DNA of 5,304 bases. Source: Clostridia bacterium (GTDB taxonomy: Bacteria; Bacillota; Clostridia; HGM11327). Where the stretch lies: positions 1 to 5,304 of the forward strand of contig JAGBHJ010000083.1 of assembly GCA_017935525.1 (NCBI GenBank). Reading direction: 5' to 3'. Positions within the stretch are counted from its first letter, which is position 1. The number at the start of each line of letters is the position of its first letter. This document shows positions 1 to 4,763 of the stretch, piece by piece. The notes beneath the pieces were generated by a model, which searched no databases, was not told the DNA's origin, and worked only from the letters and a program-made list of their open reading frames with translations. The position numbers and the translations under genes were made by a program.

Positions 1-104
1 GCTACGCGGCGGATATTGCGGCAGAAGCAGTTGGCGTGGTATCTCTCTCTCCAACCGACACCGCAAACGCACTTGCAGATGCTTTTGTAAGACTGGGAAT
101 GTAA
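1..104 (+). CDS. nnr: C-terminal end of probable ADP-dependent NAD(P)H-hydrate dehydratase (partial)
   Basis: Frame 3 is open from the window edge to a TAA at 102-104 and encodes 33 residues, so the gene is cut at its 5' end. The visible tail has AADIAAE near its start, followed by a short stretch ending in a helix rich in Ala, Asp and Leu. This resembles the last helices of Nnr/YjeF C-terminal domains, which typically read G-L-A-x-D-x-A-A-E, then a T/S-x-x-D motif and a final Leu/Ala-rich helix. Nnr repairs hydrated NAD(P)H using ADP. In many Bacillus and Clostridia genomes nnr lies just upstream of alr and the mazEF/ndoA genes, which fits the MazF gene found here. Only about 33 residues support the call, so it is tentative. 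No terminator is visible between this stop and the next gene 75 bases downstream, so the three genes may be co-transcribed. Confidence 0.55.
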   Translation, partial: YAADIAAEAVGVVSLSPTDTANALADAFVRLGM

Positions 105-165
105 GTAGCACCCTTTTACCTCTTTTGTAATAGTATGAACTGCGGAGATCATCCGCCAATTACAC

Positions 166-173
166 AAGGAGGT
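166..173 (+). promoter_or_regulatory. Shine-Dalgarno site that sets the GTG 180 start
   Basis: AAGGAGGT is a full match to the anti-Shine-Dalgarno sequence and ends 6 bases before GTG at 180-182. The in-frame ATG at 135 has no purine-rich site in front of it and lies upstream of this one, so GTG 180 is preferred. Confidence 0.85.
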
Positions 174-179
174 ATTATT

Positions 180-494
180 GTGAACGCATTTCAACAAAGG
201 TCCGGGCGGGACGATATCCCCCTTTTTCAAAGGCTAAAGCTGGCAAAGGGCATGGAAAAATACGGCAAAAGAGGCTTTTTGCTGACCCTTGCCGACATAT
301 GGAGCCGTGGGAAGGACCGTGCTGTGGTCTATAACGGCTTGCCAAAGGGCTACCGCACCATGGCACCCATAAATATCGCCATTGCGGAGAGCTATACCTG
401 CGACAGCGTGGATATATACGAGGACTATTTACTTACTCTGGACAAAGACACTCTTGTAATGATCAACAACGAATATTCCAACGAAAGGAGCTGA
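180..494 (+). CDS. Uncharacterised 104-aa protein upstream of MazF; candidate antitoxin
   Basis: I do not recognise this family. The start is GTG at 180, chosen for the AAGGAGGT site 6 bases upstream; starting at the in-frame ATG 135 would add 15 residues with no ribosome site. The protein is soluble, with no signal peptide or membrane segment. Residues 1-71 are basic (13 Lys/Arg against 6 Asp/Glu), with a hydrophobic block around 33-41 (FLLTLADIW) and a region around 48-69. Residues 72-104 are acidic (8 Asp/Glu, 2 Lys/Arg). The stop at 492-494 is 7 bases from the mazF TTG start, and the mazF ribosome site lies inside its last codons, so the two are almost certainly translated from one mRNA. 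Position and the acidic tail suggest an antitoxin that could bind MazF, but it looks like neither an AbrB-type swapped-hairpin nor a ribbon-helix-helix MazE. The antitoxin role is inference; it could also be an unrelated operon member. Confidence 0.8.
   Translation: MNAFQQRSGRDDIPLFQRLKLAKGMEKYGKRGFLLTLADIWSRGKDRAVVYNGLPKGYRTMAPINIAIAESYTCDSVDIYEDYLLTLDKDTLVMINNEYSNERS
484..490 (+). promoter_or_regulatory. Ribosome binding site of mazF inside the upstream gene
   Basis: AAAGGAG lies within the last codons of the upstream gene and 11 bases before the TTG start of mazF. A somewhat long spacing plus a TTG start predicts modest toxin translation, possibly coupled to the upstream gene. Confidence 0.65.
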
Positions 495-501
495 CTTTAT
501 A

Positions 502-864
502 TTGCACGGCACAACAGGCAATGTACGGCGAGGCGAGATATATTACGCCGACCTCAGCCCCGTGGTAGGCTCGGAGCAAGGCGGTCTGCGCCCCGTTTTG
601 GTGGTACAGAATGACGTTGGCAACAAGCACAGCCCAACGGTGATAGTATCCGCCATAACCTCGCAGATAAACAAAGCAAAGCTACCCACCCATATAGAGC
701 TGCCCGCATCCAATTACGGACTTAATAAGGACTCCGTGGTACTGCTGGAGCAGCTGAGGACCATCGACAAGCGCCGCCTGCAGGACCTTGTGGGGTACGT
801 AGCCCCGGAAAATATGCAGAAGATAAACGACGCCATGTCCATCAGTCTGGGACTGGGGAATTGA
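502..864 (+). CDS. mazF: Type II toxin MazF/NdoA, sequence-specific mRNA endoribonuclease
   Basis: This 120-aa protein is a clear member of the PemK/MazF family and close to Bacillus subtilis NdoA (EndoA). It has RRGEIYYADLSPVVGSEQGG at residues 9-28, then the RPV turn, QNDVGN at 36-41, a SAITSQ strand around 50-55, and the C-terminal LLEQLRTIDKRRL block near 81-93. R30 and T53 align with the catalytic R25 and T48 of the B. subtilis enzyme, so it should be active. Family members cleave single-stranded RNA at short motifs; the B. subtilis homologue cuts at UACAU, and the same preference here is inferred. The start is TTG at 502: no other in-frame start precedes the conserved RRGE motif, and this gives about five extra N-terminal residues relative to B. 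subtilis. It follows a possible antitoxin gene by 7 bases and is last in its operon, with a terminator just after the stop. The antitoxin partner is not a recognisable MazE. Confidence 0.96.
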   Translation: MHGTTGNVRRGEIYYADLSPVVGSEQGGLRPVLVVQNDVGNKHSPTVIVSAITSQINKAKLPTHIELPASNYGLNKDSVVLLEQLRTIDKRRLQDLVGYVAPENMQKINDAMSISLGLGN

Positions 865-875
865 TAAAAAAGCAA

Positions 876-908
876 CAGCCGCACGAAGATCCGTGCGGCT
901 GGTTTTTT
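876..908 (+). terminator. Rho-independent terminator after mazF
   Basis: A GC-rich stem pairs 876-885 with 892-901 (CAGCCGCACG and its complement, 10 bp) around a 6-base loop AAGATC. A TTTTTT run follows at 903-908. It begins 12 bases after the mazF stop and should end the operon. Confidence 0.93.
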
Positions 909-956
909 ACGCTTCTTCCCATAATTCAAAAAATAAGAGAGTTTGCAAGAAACCCC

Positions 957-985
957 TTGACATTTATAAATCATTTTGATATTAT
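957..985 (+). promoter_or_regulatory. Sigma-A promoter of the lipoprotein gene pair
   Basis: A perfect -35 TTGACA (957-962), a 17-base spacer and a -10 TATTAT (980-985, 5 of 6) are preceded by TG at 977-978 in the extended -10 position. The predicted start near 992 gives a leader of about 48 bases before GTG 1040. It lies just after the mazF terminator, so the lipoprotein genes form their own transcription unit. Confidence 0.88.
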
Positions 986-1024
986 AGTACCGGAAGATCA
1001 TTTTTTGATGTTCTTACACTATAT

Positions 1025-1032
1025 AAGGAGGT
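1025..1032 (+). promoter_or_regulatory. Shine-Dalgarno site with overlapping ATG-TGA and GTG starts
   Basis: AAGGAGGT lies 5 bases before an ATG at 1038-1040 that is followed at once by TGA, and 7 bases before the GTG at 1040-1042 that opens the lipoprotein frame. The ATG can only give a one-codon peptide, so GTG is the productive start. Confidence 0.8.
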
Positions 1033-1039
1033 CTCTGAT

Positions 1040-1663
1040 GTGAAGACTAAAATATTATTGCCGATCATGCTCTCCGGTCTGCTGTTCTTGTGTGCCTGCA
1101 CAGCAACAAGCCCAACCGCAACGCCCACGGCGGCTACCACACCGAGTGCTACTGTAACGCCGATACCTGAAAAGGTTGATGCATGGGGACAAATCTCACA
1201 AGCCTCATTGGATTACCTTTCATCATTAGATGGTAGTATATTCTATTTTGTGAATGACGATTATTGTCAGTTTAGCACAGCGGCATATTGTTACAAAAAC
1301 GTAGATGCATCAAAAATTGATACCGACATATGTTCAAACAAGTTGTCTTCAACGGATTCGGACCTTAATGTTTACGGAATAATGCACAACGATAAGGATA
1401 ATTTCCTCCCGCTTTCAGAAGTTTCATTCCCTTATCCTTATAACGCAGAAAATGTAACAGAAGAATTATATTTATTCTTTGATTTTGGAGAAAGTGACCA
1501 TACCTTGAGCCATCTATCTCTCCACTACCCAAGAAACAGAAATATGCATATAGAAGTACTGAAATACGATCCTCACACAGAAACACCCCAAAACCTGTTA
1601 ATTGTCATAAAAGTGTTGAATTTCAAATTGATAGAGGTTGCAGATACCATATCAATAAGCTAA
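1040..1663 (+). CDS. Putative lipoprotein, 207 aa, single copy of a shared domain
   Basis: A short signal peptide (KTK then a hydrophobic stretch) ends in a lipobox L17-C18-A19-C20, so C20 is the predicted lipidated residue and the protein should be tethered to the outer face of the cytoplasmic membrane. Residues 21-43 form a Thr/Ala/Pro-rich spacer. The rest, from D47-A48-W49 to the end, is a single probably beta-rich domain. Landmarks YGIMHN (112-117), MHIE (169-172) and LIVIK (187-191) recur in the same order and at similar spacing in the first domain of the next gene, so the two are paralogues. The start is GTG 1040, supported by an AAGGAGGT site. Three cysteines (C76, C84, C98) lie in the mature domain. 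It ends about where the equivalent strand ends in the paralogue, so it looks complete. The family and function are unknown; a ligand-binding or cell-surface role is possible but unsupported. Confidence 0.9.
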   Translation: MKTKILLPIMLSGLLFLCACTATSPTATPTAATTPSATVTPIPEKVDAWGQISQASLDYLSSLDGSIFYFVNDDYCQFSTAAYCYKNVDASKIDTDICSNKLSSTDSDLNVYGIMHNDKDNFLPLSEVSFPYPYNAENVTEELYLFFDFGESDHTLSHLSLHYPRNRNMHIEVLKYDPHTETPQNLLIVIKVLNFKLIEVADTISIS

Positions 1664-1679
1664 AAGAACAGTTGTTCTT
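1664..1679. promoter_or_regulatory. Short dyad (GAAC-N4-GTTC) between the lipoprotein genes
   Basis: AAGAAC and GTTCTT form a 6-bp inverted repeat around AGTT, immediately after the stop of the first lipoprotein gene. No T-run follows, so it is not a convincing terminator. The core matches the GAAC-N4-GTTC spacing of Gram-positive LexA boxes, but flanking positions deviate, so an operator role is weak. Confidence 0.3.
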
Positions 1680-1708
1680 AAAACCATGAATTACATAGGA
1701 GACAGAAA

Positions 1709-2965
1709 ATGAAAAAACTAATTGCATTTTCGATTTTACTATGCGGAGCATTGTTTATATCCGCATGTGGACGACCAACATACGATTTATCAGAATCTCC
1801 GATAGTTTCCCCCACAGCCGTGGCAACGCCCACCCAGTCACCAATGCAAACTCCACGCCCTGGTATTGCTATGTCAGACGCTTGGGTAGACTTGACCGAT
1901 GAGCAAGCCCTTACAATTTTATACAGCGAGGAATTTGAAGTAGGTTTTATCGGCTATGAACAGAGGATTGAGTACATAAAAGATAACTCTTTGACTAGTC
2001 TCTATGACACAACGTCCGTTAGTTGCTATTCTGATGTAGATATAGACCAGCTGAACGAAAGTGTATATACACAGATAGTATCCACATCCACATCAGAGGG
2101 AATAGTTTATGGTGTGGTCCACAATAATATAAACGCCATGAATAACTGTGCCTCTCCATTCCAAATTCTATTGTATTTCGATTGTGCAGAAAACAGAATG
2201 TGCCCCAACTTTATCGACACAATAAAGATCATAGATGGTGTTATGCACCTGGATATTATTCACAGTGCCGCTACACACAACCCGGAAAGACCTAATTTTC
2301 CAAATAATCGATTGATTGTTATTGAGTTTAATCTTGAAGAAATATGGTCGAACGAATTTGCAAATATCGTCAGTCTCTCAATTGATTATAAAACCGTATA
2401 TCCTGCACCTCCACCTCCCCCCGCAACACCCTACCCCGGTTCCCCCGTGGCAGAGTTGGACGAGGACGAGGTTGCCACCCTCAAGGAGCTTACGGATAAG
2501 ATCTACACCGAGGACTCAAGCGCTGTCCCCATGGGCATCATCCGCCCCGATGCAAGCGTCAACGTTGTTAGCGCAACGGAGTTGTGGCAGGTCATCGGGC
2601 TGGAAGATAAGATAAGCGCATTGAAAAATATCAAGATCTCCCACGACGCTTATATGGGCGAGGTCTTCCCCGACGTTTACGGCCCCATCGTGGTGGAGAA
2701 AAAGGACCTTTACCCCGACTCCACAGACGGCAATCTGTACGTAATAACGTTTATCAACCAGTATTTTATATACGCCACACCCTACGACTGTACGGATATC
2801 TCCGTTACAGACGGTCATCTGTATTTTGGCATTGACCTTGCCGTAGGCGGAGGTGATCAGGCAGTAAGCCCCAGGCTGATAGTCATGGAGATATCGGGCG
2901 TTGATGTTGACGACATCAGCACCGCTGAGGTAAGATTTAACCCCGTTGACAGAAGGGACAGATAA
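1709..2965 (+). CDS. Putative two-domain lipoprotein, 418 aa, paralogous to its upstream neighbour
   Basis: Residues 1-20 are a lipoprotein signal peptide (MKK, hydrophobic core, lipobox I17-S18-A19-C20). A Ser/Thr/Pro-rich spacer covers 21-52. Domain 1 (about 57-228) begins with DAW and contains YGVVHN (134-139), LLYFD (154-158), GVMHLD (177-182) and RLIVIE (201-206), matching the upstream lipoprotein. A proline-rich linker (232-246, with five prolines in a row at 234-238) leads to domain 2 (about 249-418). This has YGPIVV (324-329), GHLYFGID (369-376) and RLIVME (389-394) in the same order, so it looks like a further diverged copy of the same fold. The ATG is preceded by AGGAG with 7-base spacing and lies 45 bases after the previous stop, so the genes are probably co-transcribed. 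Base composition jumps from about 37% GC in domain 1 to 55-60% in domain 2 in sampled 60-base blocks. Function is unknown. Confidence 0.9.
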   Translation: MKKLIAFSILLCGALFISACGRPTYDLSESPIVSPTAVATPTQSPMQTPRPGIAMSDAWVDLTDEQALTILYSEEFEVGFIGYEQRIEYIKDNSLTSLYDTTSVSCYSDVDIDQLNESVYTQIVSTSTSEGIVYGVVHNNINAMNNCASPFQILLYFDCAENRMCPNFIDTIKIIDGVMHLDIIHSAATHNPERPNFPNNRLIVIEFNLEEIWSNEFANIVSLSIDYKTVYPAPPPPPATPYPGSPVAELDEDEVATLKELTDKIYTEDSSAVPMGIIRPDASVNVVSATELWQVIGLEDKISALKNIKISHDAYMGEVFPDVYGPIVVEKKDLYPDSTDGNLYVITFINQYFIYATPYDCTDISVTDGHLYFGIDLAVGGGDQAVSPRLIVMEISGVDVDDISTAEVRFNPVDRRDR

Positions 2966-2981
2966 TATCGATAACACAACA

Positions 2982-3014
2982 AAAGCCGACATGGATCAAC
3001 TCCATATCGGCTTT
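2982..3014. terminator. Bidirectional terminator between convergent lipoprotein and trpS genes
   Basis: AAAGCCGA-C-ATGGA pairs with TCCAT-A-TCGGCTTT (2982-2995 with 3001-3014), 13 paired positions with one C/A mismatch and a 5-base loop TCAAC. On the + strand it runs into the T-rich stretch ATATTTTACTTT. On the - strand it is followed by TTTTGTTGTGTT, so it can stop transcription from both sides. Confidence 0.85.
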
Positions 3015-3019
3015 ATATT

Positions 3020-4042
3020 TTACTTTGTTATTACGTAGCCAACCTTCTTCTTTACCTTTGCCAGAGTCCTCTGCGCCAATCTGTCGGCTCTTTCAGCACC
3101 TGTCTTAAAGATACCCTCAAGGTAAGCCTTGTCCTTTATTATCTTGTTGTATTCAGCCTGGATAGTGCCGATATTGTCAGCAACGCACTCACCAACTGCC
3201 AGCTTAAAGTCGCCATAGCCCTTGCCTGCAAACTCCGCCTGTATCTGGTCGTGAGTTTTGTCCGTAAAGCAGGAGTATATGTTCATAAGGTTGGAGATAC
3301 CGGGCTTGTTTTCGGGGTCAAACCTTACCTCGCAGTCGGAATCTGTAACGGCTCTCTTGACCTTGTTTACGATCACTTTGGGGTCATCCAGCATGGAAAT
3401 GTATGAGTTTGCATCCTCTGCAGACTTTGACATCTTCTTGTCAGGCTCCTGGAGGCTCATGATCCTTGCGCCTGCTCTGGGGATAAAGCCCACGGGCACC
3501 TTAAACACGTCACCGTATATATTGTTAAAGCGGATAGCAACGTCCCTTGTAAGCTCCAGATGCTGGCGCTGATCCTCACCCACGGGCACACAGTCCGTCT
3601 GGTAGAGCAGAATGTCGGACGCCATAAGCACGGGGTAGGTAAACAGACCTGCGTTAATGTTGTCCGCATGCTTAAGGGACTTTTCCTTAAACTGAGTCAT
3701 TCTGTTCAGCTCGCCCATGTACGTAAACGTATTGAGTATCCATGAAAGCTCTGCGTGGGCAGGCACGTGGGACTGCACGTATATAATGTTCTTTTCCGGG
3801 TCAAGGCCGCACGCAAGGTACAACGCCGCCAAAGTCATAGTGTTCTGACGGAGCTTTGCAGGGTCCTGCCTTACTGTCAGGGCGTGCATATCAACTATGC
3901 AGTAAAGACAGTCATATTCGTCCTGGAGGTTTACCCAGTTTTTTACCGCGCCAAGGTAGTTACCAAGGGTAATGATACCCGACGGCTGAATTCCCGAGAA
4001 TATCCTCTGCTTTTGTTCTGTTTTCTGTTCTGTTATTTCCAT
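3020..4042 (-). CDS. trpS: Tryptophanyl-tRNA synthetase (class Ic)
   Basis: This 340-aa cytoplasmic enzyme charges tRNA-Trp with tryptophan using ATP. It aligns well with bacterial TrpRS such as the 328-aa Geobacillus stearothermophilus enzyme. FSGIQPSG (15-22) leads into the HIGH-type TLGN (25-28), and KMSKS lies at 203-207 in a flexible loop. D143 in the ASDILLY segment corresponds to the tryptophan-indole-binding Asp132. The conserved GEDQRQH block is at 155-161, ARIMSL at 192-197 and KPGISNL near 247. The protein carries about 10 extra N-terminal residues, rich in Glu, Lys and Gln, relative to the Geobacillus enzyme. The start is ATG 4042, with TAAGGAC 6 bases upstream. It begins 25 bases after rnhA on the same strand, with no promoter visible between them, so it is probably co-transcribed. 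Firmicute trpS genes are often T-box regulated, but there is no room for a T-box here. Confidence 0.98.
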   Translation of the reverse strand: MEITEQKTEQKQRIFSGIQPSGIITLGNYLGAVKNWVNLQDEYDCLYCIVDMHALTVRQDPAKLRQNTMTLAALYLACGLDPEKNIIYVQSHVPAHAELSWILNTFTYMGELNRMTQFKEKSLKHADNINAGLFTYPVLMASDILLYQTDCVPVGEDQRQHLELTRDVAIRFNNIYGDVFKVPVGFIPRAGARIMSLQEPDKKMSKSAEDANSYISMLDDPKVIVNKVKRAVTDSDCEVRFDPENKPGISNLMNIYSCFTDKTHDQIQAEFAGKGYGDFKLAVGECVADNIGTIQAEYNKIIKDKAYLEGIFKTGAERADRLAQRTLAKVKKKVGYVITK

Positions 4043-4067
4043 GATATTGTCCTTATTATATAAAAAA

Positions 4068-4523
4068 TTATTTTCTGAATTGAGAAATTGCTGCTCTTGC
4101 CAGCTCGTCGCAACGGTTGTTATACACGTTGTCGCTATGGCCCTTAACGTTTACAAACGACACCTGATGCTGTGCAGATACCTGAAGGTACAGCTTCCAC
4201 AGATCGATGTTTTTGACGGGTTCCTTTGCGGAATTGACCCAGCCCTTTTTCTGCCAGCCCTTGAGCCACCCCTTGTTAAAGGCGTTGCAGACGTACTGGC
4301 TGTCGGAATAAACGGTTATCACGCAGGGTTGATTCAGCTTTTTGATGCCCTCTATCACCGCCAAAAGCTCCATGCGATTGTTGGTGGTATCAGGGTCGCC
4401 GCCGTTCATCTCCAGCTTATGCTCCACACCGGAATTATCAGTATAAAACAGTATGCAGCCCCAACCGCCAGGGCCGGGGTTACCGGAGCAAGCACCGTCC
4501 GTATAAAGAATTATCTCTTTCAT
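4068..4523 (-). CDS. rnhA: Ribonuclease HI
   Basis: This 151-aa protein cleaves the RNA strand of RNA-DNA hybrids (R-loops, Okazaki primers) in the cytoplasm with two Mg ions. The catalytic residues of the E. coli enzyme (D10, E48, D70, H124, D134) are all present as D9 in YTDGACSGNPGPGGW, E52 in NNRMEL, D74 in YSDSQYV, H129 in VKGHSDN and D139 in NNRCDELA. The basic protrusion typical of the E. coli-type enzyme is kept (KGWLKGWQKKGW around 84-95, then PVKNIDLW). Length is close to the 155 aa of E. coli RNase HI. The ATG at 4523 is preceded by GGCGGTGA, one mismatch from GGAGGTGA, 3-4 bases upstream. A strong promoter lies just beyond it. It is the first gene of a probable two-gene unit with trpS. 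Confidence 0.98.
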   Translation of the reverse strand: MKEIILYTDGACSGNPGPGGWGCILFYTDNSGVEHKLEMNGGDPDTTNNRMELLAVIEGIKKLNQPCVITVYSDSQYVCNAFNKGWLKGWQKKGWVNSAKEPVKNIDLWKLYLQVSAQHQVSFVNVKGHSDNVYNNRCDELARAAISQFRK

Positions 4524-4550
4524 ATTTCACCGCCAAATCGTAGTTTTTTA

Positions 4551-4579
4551 ATTGTACCACATATAATGATCTTTGTCAA
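4551..4579 (-). promoter_or_regulatory. Promoter of rnhA-trpS
   Basis: On the - strand, TTGACA (4579-4574), a 17-base spacer and TACAAT (4556-4551) give a near-consensus sigma-A promoter with a TGG extended -10. The start near 4544 leaves a leader of only about 21 bases before the rnhA ATG. It lies back to back with the tRNA promoter, with 29 AT-rich bases between the two -35 boxes. Confidence 0.9.
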
Positions 4580-4608
4580 GCAGAAAATAATTTTTCCGAA
4601 AAATCGGG

Positions 4609-4637
4609 TTGCATAAACCACAAAAATATGCTATAAT
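4609..4637 (+). promoter_or_regulatory. Promoter of the tRNA-Arg gene
   Basis: A perfect -10 TATAAT (4632-4637) is preceded by TGC in the extended -10 position. It lies 17 bases after a weak -35 TTGCAT (4609-4614, only TTG matches). The AT-rich stretch 4583-4606 upstream could act as an UP element. The predicted start near 4644 gives a precursor leader of about 10 bases. Confidence 0.85.
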
Positions 4638-4653
4638 ATAATATATAGCATAT
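4626..4653. repeat. Perfect 10-bp inverted repeat over the tRNA promoter
   Basis: ATATGCTATA (4626-4635) and TATAGCATAT (4644-4653) are exact reverse complements with 8 bases between them. The left arm includes most of the -10 box and the right arm ends one base before the tRNA. It could be an operator or only a by-product of AT-rich sequence. Confidence 0.7.
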
Positions 4654-4729
4654 GCATCCGTAGTCTAATTGGATAAAATAGTGCCCTCCGACGGCATTGT
4701 TTCGGGTTCGAGTCCCGACGGGTGCGCCA
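4654..4729 (+). tRNA. tRNA-Arg (anticodon CCG), CCA encoded
   Basis: The 76-base gene folds into a cloverleaf. The acceptor stem pairs 4654-4660 with 4719-4725 (7 bp, one U-G), followed by discriminator G 4726 and encoded CCA 4727-4729. The anticodon stem pairs 4681-4685 with 4693-4697 around loop CTCCGAC, giving anticodon CCG at 4688-4690 (loop C32 T33 C34 C35 G36 A37 C38), which reads CGG. The T arm pairs 4702-4706 with 4714-4718 around TTCGAGT, and the variable loop is 4 bases. The D loop keeps AATTGGATA, but the D stem (4663-4666 with 4676-4679) is weak: one G-U, one C/A mismatch and two A-U pairs. The gene has its own promoter and terminator. Confidence 0.96.
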
Positions 4730-4763
4730 AAAAATTCCGTACACGCAAGTGTGCGGAATTTTT
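4730..4763 (+). terminator. Rho-independent terminator directly after tRNA-Arg
   Basis: A 15-bp stem pairs 4730-4744 with 4749-4763 (one U-G) around a GCAA tetraloop. The outer part of the stem is an A-tract/T-tract pair that supplies the run of T. It begins at the base after the tRNA CCA. It may also stop leftward transcription from the recombinase gene, since the A-tract reads as T on the other strand. Confidence 0.92.

Noticed and set aside
142..156. Small hairpin GCGGA/TCCGC between the nnr end and the next gene
   Set aside because: Only 5 bp with a 5-base loop and no following T-run; too weak for a terminator or riboswitch.
135..179. Longer N-terminus for the MazF-partner gene from ATG 135
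   Set aside because: No Shine-Dalgarno sequence precedes ATG 135, and the perfect AAGGAGGT at 166-173 would lie inside the gene, correctly spaced for GTG 180.
861..1043. 60-codon + strand open frame overlapping the mazF stop and its terminator
   Set aside because: It runs through the terminator hairpin and promoter, has no ribosome site and ends at the TGA inside the next gene's start; it reads as non-coding.
2516..2992. 158-codon - strand open frame opposite domain 2 of the second lipoprotein
   Set aside because: It lies on the antisense strand of a gene with a signal peptide, lipobox and paralogue, and reads into the terminator; it is a product of GC-rich third positions.
4041..4616. 191-codon + strand open frame antisense to rnhA
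   Set aside because: It covers rnhA, whose protein has all catalytic residues, and extends across the rnhA promoter; it is a shadow of that gene.
4710..4729. tRNA 3' end as the attachment site of the adjacent element
   Set aside because: The tRNA is followed by its own matched terminator before the recombinase, no copy of the tRNA 3' end is visible in the window, and tRNA 3' ends are usual targets of tyrosine rather than large serine recombinases.
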